This document shows positions 9,601-19,526 of a DNA stretch of 64,000 bases, piece after piece (positions within the stretch are counted from its first letter, which is position 1; every line of letters begins with the position of its first letter). The notes under the pieces are model-generated. The model ran no database searches. It had not been told where the DNA came from and worked only from the letters and a program-made list of their open reading frames with translations. Location of the stretch: the NCBI RefSeq assembly GCF_002929215.1, contig NZ_PJII01000012.1, positions 1-64,000 of the forward strand, read 5' to 3'. A program made the translations under genes and the position numbers. Source of the DNA: Arthrobacter sp. ZGTC412. Its GTDB lineage: Bacteria; Actinomycetota; Actinomycetes; Actinomycetales; Micrococcaceae.

Positions 9601-12600
9601 TCACTCACGAGGGCTGAGGCCTATGAACGCGCCAAGCTCCTCCAAGGCTGCCGGCCGGTGCGGCATGTAGCTGGTGAGCTCGGGGGAGCGGATGATAACG
9701 GCCCGCCACTGCCCGCGCGATACTGCCACGTTGATCCTGTTCCTGTTCAGGAGGAACTCGGCCCCGCGTGGCGCCTCGCTGACTGCCGAACACGCCATCG
9801 AGACCAGCACCACCGGTGCTTCCTGGCCTTGGAACTTGTCCACCGTCCCGACCCGGACGCCGGTCAGGCCTTCCTCCGCGAGGGCTTTCCTGATCAGGTG
9901 GACCTGCGCGTTGTACGCAGCCACCACCAAGAGGTCTCCCTGGTTCAAAGGCCGGGACTCTTCATCCGCACCGGAAGTCCACTTCAGCCCGAGATGCCGC
10001 CGCACCTGGCGGACCACCTCTGCAGCTTCTTCCCTCGAGACGGTGGTATTGCCGCTGTGGTTGACGAAGGCTGTTTCAACCCCCGGCGGGCATCCCTCAA
10101 GTTCGCGCTGCGAAGCCGCAGGCGCCGCCTGGAGCTTGCCTTCGTAGCTCAGCCGGGAGACCGCACGGCACAGTTCCGGGTGCATCCGCCAGCTGTCCGC
10201 CAGGAAGTAGCCAAGGTTTGCCGGCAGGGTGGCGTGTCCCGCGGCGAGCCAGCCCAACGCTGATTCATCCACCGGCTCGGGGTGTGCGCCCTGTGTGACC
10301 TGCGGGAGCTGTTGGGGATCACCAAGCAGGAGGAGCCGCTTGGCCGCCCGGGAGACGGCCAGGGTGTTGGCGAGGGAGAACTGCCCGGCCTCGTCAATGA
10401 CCAGCAAATCCAGCGAACCGGCCGGGACTTCCTTGCCCGTCATGGTCCATGCTGTGCCACCCACGAGGCAACCCCCGGGCGAAGCCAACAGCCGTGCGAC
10501 GTCTCCGTCCCCGCACGACTTCCACGGAACGTCGTGCGGCGCCGAGAGTTTCTTGGCGACTACAGCGGGATCCACGCCGCCGGTGTTGATGGCGCAGCAA
10601 AGCAGGTTTTCGACGACGTTGTGCGACTGGCCCACGACGCCGATCTTCCAGCCTTCAGCGACGAGACGGGCAATGACATGGGCGCCTACGTAAGTCTTTC
10701 CCGTGCCAGGCGGTCCCTGGACCGCGAGGTAGGAACGGTCAAGATCGCGGACGGAATCGGTAATCGCGGCAGCGTAGTCGGCTGCGCCGTCCGGCCCGTG
10801 GGGGACATCCACGGGCTGCTGGAGCGTGCGGAACCGTGGGGACTGTTTGCGCAGGATGTCCAGGCCTGGTTGAGCCGGCAAGTCTGGCACAGACGCGCCA
10901 ACACTGGCGGCGATTTCTGCGATGGCAGCTTCGATGCTGGCCGTGGCAAGGGGCTGGTCCTCGGTGAGGGCGACGGGGAGGTGCGGGTAGGCCGCAACCT
11001 TGCCGGACTCACGCTCGGCGATGATGATGATGACGTGTTCCGGGTTGTCGGGCGCCGGCGCTATTTCGCTGATTCTGGTTCCAAACGTGTACGCCCTCGC
11101 TCCGGGAGCGGCGTCGGAGGCGGCCATGCCATCGGGCGGCGGTGCATCGTAGAGCCGGCACCAGCTGGAGTCCGCTCGAAAGTCCGACCCCTCCGTCATG
11201 GTGCCACGAAGGCGAAGGATCCGGGTGCGCATCCGTTCCCTTGGCTTGGCAAGTGCCCAGTCGGACGCCACTTCTGCCGATTCCACTAGGAACACATTCC
11301 GCTGGTCAGACCAGTTCTCGATCGGTGCTTCCACCCGGTCGAAGTGCTGCCACCAGAACTGTTTGCGTTCGCGGCGGTGGTAGCCGGTGGCGGCAGCCAC
11401 CATGGCAATCGCACGTTCGTCGTTCGTCCAAGGTTCGTTGTCCGGCAGGCTTACGAGGTACTCCCGCAACCTGGATTCCTCCGGAGTTTCCTCCGGGGCT
11501 GCAGGGCGTTCCAAAGACGCGGCAACAGCGGGCTGGCTGGCCTCTGCTCCCGAGGCGGCCACGGCGGCGCGCTGCCCGGCAACCTCGAGGAGCCAGTCGC
11601 GCAACCGGAGCGTGGACAGGCAGTCGTACTGGTTGTAATCGGAGATCGACGCGAGAACCTTCCCGGCTTCGGCAACGTTCCCCGCGTCCCGCGCTGCACA
11701 GTACGCGGCGTACGCAACCACGGAGGCTCCGGCGTCCTTGACGTCCCCGGAGCGCAGGTTGTCGCCCATGTACAGCGGTTCGAGCTTCTTGATGGAGTAC
11801 GACGATTCCGATATGCGCAGCGAATGCCGGACCGTGGCGTAGAGGTCTACGAGCAGGCCCTCGCGGAGCCAGGTGTCCACGGTATCCTCGCCGGCCTGGT
11901 GGGCAAGGGAGAGGTTCCGCAACGCAGTCTTTTCATAGGCGGCATAGTGGTAGACGTGCATGTCCGGGTAGCGCACCCGGCGCTCTTCCACGTAGTCCAG
12001 AAACTCCAGGAAGGCGCGGCGTTCCTCGGACCGGGAGTGCGCCCAAAACGGGCGGAACACAGGGTCACCCGGATCACCTGGCACCGGTGCCTCGACCACA
12101 CCGAACAGGTACTCAATGCCCCATGCTCCGGTGGCAGGGTCCTGCCAGAGCGGGTCGCCCTCGAAGTCGAAAAAGATGTCTCCCCGGCTGGGCGCAGGGA
12201 GGGACCCGATAGTGTTCCCCGGCAGCACCGTGAACGAGACCGTGTGCGGCTGGCCGTCCTTCGTAAAGGTCCGGGATCCTGCCGGTGCGTCCAGGCCCAG
12301 CTGCATCCGCGCCTGCGCCCGCAGGCGCACCACCGAATTTTTAGCATCCTCGGCGGGCATCGCTGCGAGCCCGTCGATGGTGGTGATACCGGCCCCGCGC
12401 AGCTTCCTGCGCTGCACCACAGACATCCCGGCCACCATCAGCAGGTCCCGATGCACCTGCACCTGCTCGGCACAGTAATCGCACCGCCCGCAGTAGACGA
12501 TCCCAGGCTGCTGCCACTGCACAATGGTCTCAGCGGACCGGTGCTGCTCCGTCAACTCCCGGAAGCGGCGTCGCCGCTCGCGGAAAACAGGCAGCAGGTC

Positions 12601-13215
12601 CGGAAGGGAATGGCTGCTGCGGAGCCAGTCTTTACCCACGCGGGTACCCAGCACCAGGGTCACCGTGGGGGAGGGCTCCAGACCCATCCCGATAAGCTGG
12701 TCCCCGTACGCCGCGAGCTGTAGCAGGGCGCCGACTTTGGCATGCCGGGCCAGCTTGGTGTCCCAGACTTCGTAGCGCCCGGGGCTGCCCGTGCCGGCGG
12801 CTTCATTGACGAGGAAGTCCGCGTAGCCGAGGAATTCGCCGTCGAAGAACGTGGCCTGGAAAACGACGTCGGCGCCGGAACGGAGGGCGAGCTCGGTTTC
12901 CGCGTGCCTGGCCTGAAGCTCCCCGCGCAGGTTCTGGCCGCGTTCCAAGGAGTAGACGCCCGCACCCCGGCTGGCATTCCATTCCCCGTATTCGGCGATC
13001 AGGCTCGCGAGGACGGTTTGTTCGTGCTTGTCACCCAGCTCACCGGCCCGGACCTGCATCTCGTCGGCCTCGAAGACCGCCTTAGGGGTGCGTCCCAGCT
13101 TTTCGTCCAGGATCCGGAGCGTACGGTACTCACACTCGCTGGCTGCCACCAGGTCACTGGCGGAGAACACCAGGTCCGGCGGCGCGCCAGCCACTGCAGC
13201 TTCGAGCAAAAACAC
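9601..13215 (-). CDS. TM0106-family RecB-like nuclease fused to a DNA2/NAM7-type helicase
   Basis: A 1204-residue fusion. N-terminal part: RecB-like nuclease (SASDLVAASECEYRTL, and YADFLVNE with YEVWDTKLARHAK carrying the acidic and Lys residues of a PD-(D/E)XK fold), then a Cys cluster YCGRCDYCAEQ. About residues 340-560: an RNase H/DnaQ-like exonuclease region beginning DIFFDFEGDPLW. C-terminal: superfamily 1 helicase with Walker A QGPPGTGKT (about 835), VIDEAGQ (about 940), GDPQQLPQ, and motifs KFQGQEA and VAVSRGQWR. It probably processes nucleic acid ends in repair or defence; role unproven. GTG start with GGGGAGG. Third in a minus-strand run after RecQ and TerC. Confidence 0.9.
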   Translation of the reverse strand: MFLLEAAVAGAPPDLVFSASDLVAASECEYRTLRILDEKLGRTPKAVFEADEMQVRAGELGDKHEQTVLASLIAEYGEWNASRGAGVYSLERGQNLRGELQARHAETELALRSGADVVFQATFFDGEFLGYADFLVNEAAGTGSPGRYEVWDTKLARHAKVGALLQLAAYGDQLIGMGLEPSPTVTLVLGTRVGKDWLRSSHSLPDLLPVFRERRRRFRELTEQHRSAETIVQWQQPGIVYCGRCDYCAEQVQVHRDLLMVAGMSVVQRRKLRGAGITTIDGLAAMPAEDAKNSVVRLRAQARMQLGLDAPAGSRTFTKDGQPHTVSFTVLPGNTIGSLPAPSRGDIFFDFEGDPLWQDPATGAWGIEYLFGVVEAPVPGDPGDPVFRPFWAHSRSEERRAFLEFLDYVEERRVRYPDMHVYHYAAYEKTALRNLSLAHQAGEDTVDTWLREGLLVDLYATVRHSLRISESSYSIKKLEPLYMGDNLRSGDVKDAGASVVAYAAYCAARDAGNVAEAGKVLASISDYNQYDCLSTLRLRDWLLEVAGQRAAVAASGAEASQPAVAASLERPAAPEETPEESRLREYLVSLPDNEPWTNDERAIAMVAAATGYHRRERKQFWWQHFDRVEAPIENWSDQRNVFLVESAEVASDWALAKPRERMRTRILRLRGTMTEGSDFRADSSWCRLYDAPPPDGMAASDAAPGARAYTFGTRISEIAPAPDNPEHVIIIIAERESGKVAAYPHLPVALTEDQPLATASIEAAIAEIAASVGASVPDLPAQPGLDILRKQSPRFRTLQQPVDVPHGPDGAADYAAAITDSVRDLDRSYLAVQGPPGTGKTYVGAHVIARLVAEGWKIGVVGQSHNVVENLLCCAINTGGVDPAVVAKKLSAPHDVPWKSCGDGDVARLLASPGGCLVGGTAWTMTGKEVPAGSLDLLVIDEAGQFSLANTLAVSRAAKRLLLLGDPQQLPQVTQGAHPEPVDESALGWLAAGHATLPANLGYFLADSWRMHPELCRAVSRLSYEGKLQAAPAASQRELEGCPPGVETAFVNHSGNTTVSREEAAEVVRQVRRHLGLKWTSGADEESRPLNQGDLLVVAAYNAQVHLIRKALAEEGLTGVRVGTVDKFQGQEAPVVLVSMACSAVSEAPRGAEFLLNRNRINVAVSRGQWRAVIIRSPELTSYMPHRPAALEELGAFIGLSPRE

Positions 13216-13322
13216 GGGGCCTCCCCATTGACAGCCGGGCCGGAGGACGATTCCCCTGGCCTTGGATCCAACCTAGCAAGAGGCGCTGACAATACGGTCT
13301 GCCGGGACAAACTCGGCAAGAC

Positions 13323-14522
13323 CTAGCTTTCCGCGGCCGCCCGCACCTGGGCTTTGTCGTGCTCAATGTGGGCGCTGCGCAGCAGTTCCAGGAACTGCGT
13401 CTCGTTACGGACGAGCCTCTTGTACTTCTCGGGCAGCTGGCGGATCTGGTCCTCCTCGCGGCACATCTTTGCGAAGAGCTTGTCCCGTTCCACCATGTCC
13501 GTCTCGTAGTTGAGGTCCAGGTACTCGATGGCGTGGCGCTTGGCGCCGGACACAGCATTCTTGGCCTTGCCCTTGGGGCTGAAGATGGACGCCAGGACGG
13601 TAACCACGAGGACGCCGAGGATCACGCTCAGGGAAACCTCGGTGCTGACTTCCACCACGTTGACGTGTTCGCCGTCGTTAATGAACGGAAGCGTGTTCTC
13701 GTGGAGGGCGTGCAGGATGAGCTTGACGCCGATGAAACCGAGGATTGCTGCCAGGCCGTAGGAGAGGAAGATCAGCCGGTCCAGCAGCCCGTCGATCAGG
13801 AAGAACAGCTGCCGCAAACCCATCAGGGAGAACGCGGTGGCAGTGAAAACGATAAAGACGTTCTGGGTAAGGCCGAAGATCGCCGGGATGGAATCAAGCG
13901 CAAAAAGGATGTCCGTGCCGCCGATGGCCACCATCACCAGCAGCATCGGGGTGAGGACGCGCTTGCCGTTTTCCATGGTGAAGAGCTTGTCGCCGTCGTA
14001 GTGTTCCGACGCCGGCAGGAACTTCTTGGCGAGCCGGACCACCAGGCCTTCGGACTCGTCGTCGTGGGCGTTCGGGCGGAGCAGGTTGCCGGCAGTGACA
14101 AGCAGGATGAGTCCGAAAATGTAGAACACCCAGGCGAAGCTGTTAATCAGCGCGGCACCCAAAAAGATGAATGCCGTGCGGGCGATAAGCGAGAAAACGA
14201 TGCCGAACAGCAGCACCTTCTGCTGGTCTGCGCGGGGCACCCTGAAGCTGGCCATGATGATGAGGAACACAAAGAGGTTGTCCACAGACAGTGCCTTCTC
14301 CGTGACATACCCCGCGAAGTACTCCGTGCCCATTGTGGGCCCGCCGAAGATCAGCACACCCAGTCCGAAGAGCAGTGCGATACCCACATAAATGGCGGAC
14401 CAGGTGGCGGATTCCTTAAGCGAGGGCGTGTGGGCCTTCCGCACATGGAAAAAGAAATCGAAGGCGAGCAGACCAACAATTCCTACGATGGTCAGGGTCC
14501 AGACATAGGAAGGTACTTCCAC
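13323..14522 (-). CDS. TerC family integral membrane protein
   Basis: A 399-residue polytopic membrane protein. The family-defining acidic membrane motifs are present: EKALSVDNLFVFLIIMASF (about residue 80) and GGTDILFALDSIPAIFGLTQ (about residue 203). About nine hydrophobic segments are visible, with a charged C-terminal tail of about 75 residues. TerC/Alx proteins are linked to tellurite resistance and, in several bacteria, to manganese export at the membrane. GTG start, with GAAAGG about 12 bp upstream. It is 52 bp downstream of RecQ on the same strand, so cotranscription is possible. Confidence 0.92.
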   Translation of the reverse strand: MEVPSYVWTLTIVGIVGLLAFDFFFHVRKAHTPSLKESATWSAIYVGIALLFGLGVLIFGGPTMGTEYFAGYVTEKALSVDNLFVFLIIMASFRVPRADQQKVLLFGIVFSLIARTAFIFLGAALINSFAWVFYIFGLILLVTAGNLLRPNAHDDESEGLVVRLAKKFLPASEHYDGDKLFTMENGKRVLTPMLLVMVAIGGTDILFALDSIPAIFGLTQNVFIVFTATAFSLMGLRQLFFLIDGLLDRLIFLSYGLAAILGFIGVKLILHALHENTLPFINDGEHVNVVEVSTEVSLSVILGVLVVTVLASIFSPKGKAKNAVSGAKRHAIEYLDLNYETDMVERDKLFAKMCREEDQIRQLPEKYKRLVRNETQFLELLRSAHIEHDKAQVRAAAES

Positions 14523-14574
14523 GCGGCGGGCCTTTCGTCGGAGTGTCCTTCCAGCCTACCCGCGTTGGCAGCAG

Positions 14575-16278
14575 CTAAGCGGGCCTCAGGAGTTCGTGCT
14601 CCACGACGGCGGTACGGGACAGGGTCTTGTAGCCCTCCTGCTCGAAAAGGACGGTAATCACGTCGTCTTCGTGCCGCATGACCAGCCCCGGACCCCACTC
14701 CTTGTGGACCACAGCGGACTGGAGCGGGAACGGCTCCCCGGCACCTGAGGCGGCCTGTTCCGCCACCCCCGGCCCGCCGTCGTCGTGCGCGTCTGTTCTC
14801 ACGCCAGGCGCATCTGCGCGCTCAGCAGCGTCGGCGCAGGCGTCGCAGTTGCCGCACGGCTCCGGCAGGTCCTCGCCGAAGTAACCCAGCAGGAACTGCC
14901 GGCGGCAGCCGTCCGTCTCCGCGAAAGCGCGCATCATGGTGAGCCGGGACTGGTCCACGCGCTGCCGGGCCTCAGCCTTGTCGACGGCGCGCTCCACCAA
15001 GGAGGGCAGCTTGGCTTTCGAGGTGAGGCGGATGCCGCGCTTGCCGGTGGTGACGGCACCTGTGTCCTCCAGCTGGTTCACCAGCCCCGTGACCCGACGG
15101 GCCGGGAAGCCCGTGAGCTCCGCCAGGGAGGTCTTGGGCGCGGGTGCGCCCGCGGACTTGAGGACCTTCAACACGTCCAGCAGCGAATCCGGATCGGGGG
15201 AGTGGGTGCCGAAGAACTTGCGCAGGCCGAGGTCCTCGGCGCGGTAATGCAGCACAGCCGAAGCAGGCTCGCCGTCACGGCCCGCCCGGCCAATTTCCTG
15301 GTAGTACGAGTCCAAGGATTCCGGGATGTCGGCGTGCACCACGAACCGCACGTTGGGTTTGTCGATGCCCATGCCGAAAGCGGTGGTGGCAACCACTACG
15401 TCCAGCTGGTCGTCCAGGAACAGCTCGTGGATGCGTTCGCGGTCCCCGGCGGAGCGGCCCGCGTGGTACGCCTCCGCGCGGAGCCCCTCCTTTTCGAGCT
15501 TGGCGGCGTACTTCTCGGTGTCCTTGCGGGTGGCGGCGTACAACAGCCCCTGCCCCTGTTCCCGGGCGAACGCCGCAACCTGCTCCAGCACGGCCTTGCG
15601 CTTGGCCTTGTCCTCCTGGTGGCGGACCACGTCGAGGGTGATGTTGGGCCGGTCGAAGCCGTGGACCAGGACCAGCGCGTCCTCCATGCCCAGCCGCTCA
15701 CAAATCTCATCGCGCACAGGCGGTGAGGCGGTGGCGGTGAGCGCCGCCACCGGCGGGTTGCCCAGCCGGTCCCGGACGTTCCCGAGGTTGAGGTAATCGG
15801 GCCGGAAGTCATGGCCCCAGGAGGAGACGCAGTGGGCCTCGTCCACCACGAACACGGAGATGTCCAGTTTGGCGATGCGGTCCACGGTTTCCTGCTTGGC
15901 CAGCTGCTCCGGTGCCAGGAACAGGAAGGTTGCCTCGCCGGACTCGACCGCCTGCCAGGCGGCCACCACTTCCGAGTCGCTGCGGGAGGAGTTGACGGCG
16001 ACGGCGGCGCCCTCACCCAGCTCGGCGGCCAGCCGGTCCAGCTGGTCCTCCTGCAGGGCAATGAGCGGGGAAACCACGACGGCGGGACGTCCCGTTGTGT
16101 TGTGCAGGTACCGGGCCGCGACCTGGTAGATAGCCGACTTGCCGTAGCCGGTGGGCATCACGGCCAGAACATCTCGGCCGTCGGCGAGGGCACGGATGCC
16201 ATCCAGCTGGCCGTCGCGCAGGTGGGGGAGGGAAAAGGAGGACGCCGCGAGGGCGCTGAGGGCAACATCGTCGGGCAT
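14575..16278 (-). CDS. recQ: RecQ-family ATP-dependent DNA helicase
   Basis: A 567-residue superfamily 2 helicase, unwinding DNA 3' to 5' in recombination repair. Visible motifs: [11 protein letters not shown] (motif 0), [13 protein letters not shown] (Walker A, about residue 41), [19 protein letters not shown] (DEAH plus RecQ aromatic loop, about 140), [19 protein letters not shown] and [12 protein letters not shown] (motif VI). The zinc-binding region [24 protein letters not shown] follows. No clear HRDC domain; the C-terminus is a short beta-rich piece ([22 protein letters not shown]). Start uncertain: ATG at 16278 lacks a good ribosome site and upstream in-frame codons could add residues. 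Divergent from the FdhF-like gene. Confidence 0.9.
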   Translation of the reverse strand: MPDDVALSALAASSFSLPHLRDGQLDGIRALADGRDVLAVMPTGYGKSAIYQVAARYLHNTTGRPAVVVSPLIALQEDQLDRLAAELGEGAAVAVNSSRSDSEVVAAWQAVESGEATFLFLAPEQLAKQETVDRIAKLDISVFVVDEAHCVSSWGHDFRPDYLNLGNVRDRLGNPPVAALTATASPPVRDEICERLGMEDALVLVHGFDRPNITLDVVRHQEDKAKRKAVLEQVAAFAREQGQGLLYAATRKDTEKYAAKLEKEGLRAEAYHAGRSAGDRERIHELFLDDQLDVVVATTAFGMGIDKPNVRFVVHADIPESLDSYYQEIGRAGRDGEPASAVLHYRAEDLGLRKFFGTHSPDPDSLLDVLKVLKSAGAPAPKTSLAELTGFPARRVTGLVNQLEDTGAVTTGKRGIRLTSKAKLPSLVERAVDKAEARQRVDQSRLTMMRAFAETDGCRRQFLLGYFGEDLPEPCGNCDACADAAERADAPGVRTDAHDDGGPGVAEQAASGAGEPFPLQSAVVHKEWGPGLVMRHEDDVITVLFEQEGYKTLSRTAVVEHELLRPA

Positions 16279-16534
16279 TCGGGAGCGGCTCCGCACAGTG
16301 GTTCCTGCGGCCGCTTGCTTCAGCCGAGGTACCAAGCCTAGCGCGGGCCGGGACCCGCCGTCGTCCTGGCCATCCCTATGTGGACAAACGCTCCCCTCCT
16401 GCACGGCGCGGCCGTTGTGCACTTACCCGCCGCCATCCTTGACTTCCCGGCCACCCTGAACAACTGTGGAAGGAACTGGTCCAACCCGCAGGAACTGTGA
16501 GGCTTGGGGCCGGGACAAGCAAGGAGAGTGCATC

Positions 16535-18862
16535 GTGACGCGCGAAAACCCGAAGGTCGAAGAAGCCGACGAGTCCGAGCTTGAGGTGACGGGACACCCC
16601 AAAACCTGGGCTGCCGGAGTGCCCGGCGTCTATCACTCCATGCAGCCCGCCCTGAAGCACATGGGTGTGGACAGGTCGCGGAAAACCCTGCTGGCGCTGA
16701 ACCAGAAGGACGGCTTTGACTGCATGAGCTGCGCCTGGCCGGACCCCGGCCACCGCAAGACGTTCGAATTCTGTGAGAACGGCGCCAAGGCAGTCACCTG
16801 GGAGGCCACCCCCGTGGTGGTCAGTTCGGAGTTCTGGGCCGAGCACCCCGTCAGCGAACTACGGGAGCGGTCCGAGTACTGGCTGGGCATGCAGGGCCGC
16901 CTCACGGAGCCCGTGTACAAGCCCGCGGGCGAGGACCATTACCGGCCCGTCAGCTGGGATGAGGCGTTCGGCATCATCGCGGACAAACTGAAGTCCCTGC
17001 CAAGCGCGGACCAGGCCACGTTTTACACAAGCGGCCGCACCTCAAACGAAGCCGCGTTCCTGTACCAGCTGTTCATCCGCGGGTACGGCACCAACAACCT
17101 GCCCGACTGCTCCAACATGTGCCACGAATCCTCCGGCTGGGCCATGGGCCAGACCATCGGCGTGGGCAAGGCAACGGTCTCCTACAACGACTTCGAAAAA
17201 GCCGAGCTGATCATCATCCTGGGCCAGAACCCCGGCACCAACCATCCGCGGATGCTCACCGCGCTCGAGGAAGCCAAGGAAGCCGGGGCCAGCATCGTGG
17301 CGGTTAATCCGCTGCCGGAGGCCGGCCTGATGCGTTACAAGAACCCGCAAAAGGTGAAAGGGATCATCGGGCACGGGACGGACCTGGCTGACCAGTTCCT
17401 CCAGATCCGGCTCGGCGGGGACATGGCGCTGCTGCAGGCTGTGTCCAAGCGGGTCCTGGACGCCGAGGCCGCGGCGCCGGGGACGGTGCTGGACCATCAG
17501 TTCCTCGAGGAACACTGCCTGGGGCTGGAGGAACTCCGGGCGCACCTTGCCACTTTGGATGAGGCAGCGGTCCTTGAGGCTACCGGGCTGCAGGCCGAGG
17601 AGATCGACGAGCTGGCTGGCCGCTACCTGCGCGCGGAGAAGGTGATCATCACCTGGGCCATGGGCATCACGCAGCACAAGAAGGCCGTGCCCACCATCAA
17701 GGAGATCATCAACCTGCTGCTGCTCCGCGGAAACATTGGCAAACCCGGGGCCGGCGCCTCGCCCATCCGCGGGCACAGCAATGTCCAGGGGGACCGCACC
17801 ATGGGCATCTGGGAGCAGATGCCGCCGGCGTTCCTGGACGCGCTGGGCAAGGAATTCAGCTTCGAACCGCCCCGGGAGCACGGCGCGGACGCAGTGGAAA
17901 CCATCCGGCAGATGCGCGACGGCGGCATCAAGGTATTCATAGCCTTGGGCGGCAACTTTGTGGGCGCCATGTCAGATACCCGTGCAGCTGAAGCGGCGAT
18001 GGAAAACACCGAGCTCTCAGTCCAGATCTCCACCAAGCTCAACCATTCGCACGCGGTAACCGGTGCCGAAGCTTTGATCCTGCCCACAATGGGGCGCACC
18101 GAGATCGACCGGCAGGAGTCAGGGCCGCAGTTCGTTTCGGTGGAGGACACTGTCTGCGCCGTGCACGCCTCCCAGGGCACGGTGGAGCCGGTGGCGCCGG
18201 GGCTACTGTCCGAGGTGGCCATCGTCTGCCGGCTGGCGCAGCACGTGCTGGGGGACCGGATCTCCGCGGACTGGGCCGGTTTCGAAAAGAACTACGACCT
18301 GATACGCGAGCACATCTCCCACGTGGTGGTGGGCTGTGAGGACTACAACCGGAAGATCCGGCAGGACGGCGGTTTTGTCCTGCCCAACGGGCCGCGCGAC
18401 TCCCGCACCTTCAACACGCCCACCGGCAAGGCAATGCTCACCGTGAACGAACTCGAACACGTTGAAAGGCCCGCCGGCACCCTGATCCTGCAGACCATCC
18501 GCTCGCATGACCAGTTCAACACCACCATCTACGGCCACAATGACCGGTACCGCGGCATCAAGAAGGGCCGCGAGGTGGTGTTCGTGAACCCGGCGGACCT
18601 CACCGAGCTGGGACTTGAGGACGGCCAGCACGTGGACATCCGGGGCGTCTACCGGGACAACGTAGAGCGGATTCTTCGTAATTACCGGGTGGTGTCCTAC
18701 CCGTCAGCGCTTGGGTGTGCTGCGGCCTACTACCCAGAGGCGAACGTCCTGGTGCCACTGGAGAGCGTGGCCGAGGGCAGCCAGACGCCGGCCTCCAAGG
18801 CCGTGATCGTCCGGCTGGAGCCAGTTCCGGTACTCGAAGAGGAGCCGACCGCAGCAGGGTAG
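16535..18862 (+). CDS. FdhF/YdeP family molybdopterin oxidoreductase
   Basis: A 775-residue member of the formate dehydrogenase-like (YdeP) branch of the DMSO reductase family. Near the N-terminus is FDCMSCAWPDPGHRKTFEFC, the reduced Cys cluster typical of YdeP proteins; then the molybdopterin-binding parts follow (YTSGRTSNEAAFLYQLF, NMCHESSGWAM, ILGQNPGTNHPRM, PIRGHSNVQGDRTMG) and a C-terminal dinucleotide-binding domain (TIRSHDQFNTTIYG). It should bind a bis-MGD cofactor in the cytoplasm; substrate may be formate. GTG start with an excellent AAGGAG eight bases upstream. Next to a DUF6457 gene and formaldehyde dehydrogenase, supporting a C1 role. Confidence 0.9.
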   Translation: MTRENPKVEEADESELEVTGHPKTWAAGVPGVYHSMQPALKHMGVDRSRKTLLALNQKDGFDCMSCAWPDPGHRKTFEFCENGAKAVTWEATPVVVSSEFWAEHPVSELRERSEYWLGMQGRLTEPVYKPAGEDHYRPVSWDEAFGIIADKLKSLPSADQATFYTSGRTSNEAAFLYQLFIRGYGTNNLPDCSNMCHESSGWAMGQTIGVGKATVSYNDFEKAELIIILGQNPGTNHPRMLTALEEAKEAGASIVAVNPLPEAGLMRYKNPQKVKGIIGHGTDLADQFLQIRLGGDMALLQAVSKRVLDAEAAAPGTVLDHQFLEEHCLGLEELRAHLATLDEAAVLEATGLQAEEIDELAGRYLRAEKVIITWAMGITQHKKAVPTIKEIINLLLLRGNIGKPGAGASPIRGHSNVQGDRTMGIWEQMPPAFLDALGKEFSFEPPREHGADAVETIRQMRDGGIKVFIALGGNFVGAMSDTRAAEAAMENTELSVQISTKLNHSHAVTGAEALILPTMGRTEIDRQESGPQFVSVEDTVCAVHASQGTVEPVAPGLLSEVAIVCRLAQHVLGDRISADWAGFEKNYDLIREHISHVVVGCEDYNRKIRQDGGFVLPNGPRDSRTFNTPTGKAMLTVNELEHVERPAGTLILQTIRSHDQFNTTIYGHNDRYRGIKKGREVVFVNPADLTELGLEDGQHVDIRGVYRDNVERILRNYRVVSYPSALGCAAAYYPEANVLVPLESVAEGSQTPASKAVIVRLEPVPVLEEEPTAAG

Positions 18863-18883
18863 CTGGCGGTTGAACCTGGCCGG

Positions 18884-19213
18884 CTACTGCGCGGTGTCTG
18901 CCCAGCCCTTGCTGGCGGGCCCGCCGTCGTGCCCGTCCTCGCACAGCCCGAAAGCCACGCCGGCAGCCCTGGAAACCGCAGCACTCGATGCTTCCCGCGT
19001 CCCGGCACTCCCGGTCCCGGCTTCGAGGCCGGCGGCATAGCCCACCAGGAACGTGGTGACCGGGGCGGCCGGGTGAATCACGGACTCGGCTGATTTGCGG
19101 GCCAAATCCAGAAGCAGTTCGTTGTCTACGTCCAGGTCCAGGATCTGCAGGGCCTGGGTAAGCCGGTTACTCCATTGGTCCAGTACCTGTGCTTCTTCGT
19201 CACTGACTGCCAT
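18884..19213 (-). CDS. DUF6457 protein
   Basis: A 109-residue soluble protein starting MAVSDEEAQVLDQWSNRLTQ, then LDLDVDNELLLDLARKSAESVIHPAAPVTTFLVGYAAGLEAG, the DUF6457 pattern. In actinobacteria this domain is found near, or fused to, molybdenum cofactor enzymes such as MobA-like proteins; its biochemical role is unknown. Placement tail-to-tail with the molybdopterin oxidoreductase fits that link. Start ATG with AAGGAG upstream. Confidence 0.78.
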   Translation of the reverse strand: MAVSDEEAQVLDQWSNRLTQALQILDLDVDNELLLDLARKSAESVIHPAAPVTTFLVGYAAGLEAGTGSAGTREASSAAVSRAAGVAFGLCEDGHDGGPASKGWADTAQ

Positions 19214-19526
19214 GGTTCGCTCCTTCGTCAACGTCGGCCGCAATTGGCTGTATTCCGGTGCCGACACTACAAGGCTTCGGAGTGGAAGTCATGGGGTCCC
19301 CAAAACCCCTAATCCAAAAAAGGGTAGAGCTCCCTCCCTTTTGGCTCTGGAACACCCTCCCCCGCCCTGCCTAGACTGGGCGGACCCCAGCCCAGGAGCG
19401 TCGGCACCTGATCACTGGCAACAAGGAAAGCGCCATCTGATCGGAGCGGGGCACTGCCTGCAGGGGTACATCGCCTACCCCACTCACGGCTGCCCTACCG
19501 GGTGGGCCTGACTACAGGAGAAACAG
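19214..19526 (+). promoter_or_regulatory. Intergenic region upstream of formaldehyde dehydrogenase
   Basis: A 313-bp noncoding stretch between divergent genes. Two hairpins are visible: CCAAAAAAGGG (19314-19324) with CCCTTTTGG (19336-19344), and GGGGTA (19463-19468) with TACCCC (19476-19481) about 45 bp before the fdhA start. They may be part of a regulated leader. No promoter hexamers could be assigned with confidence. Confidence 0.35.
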
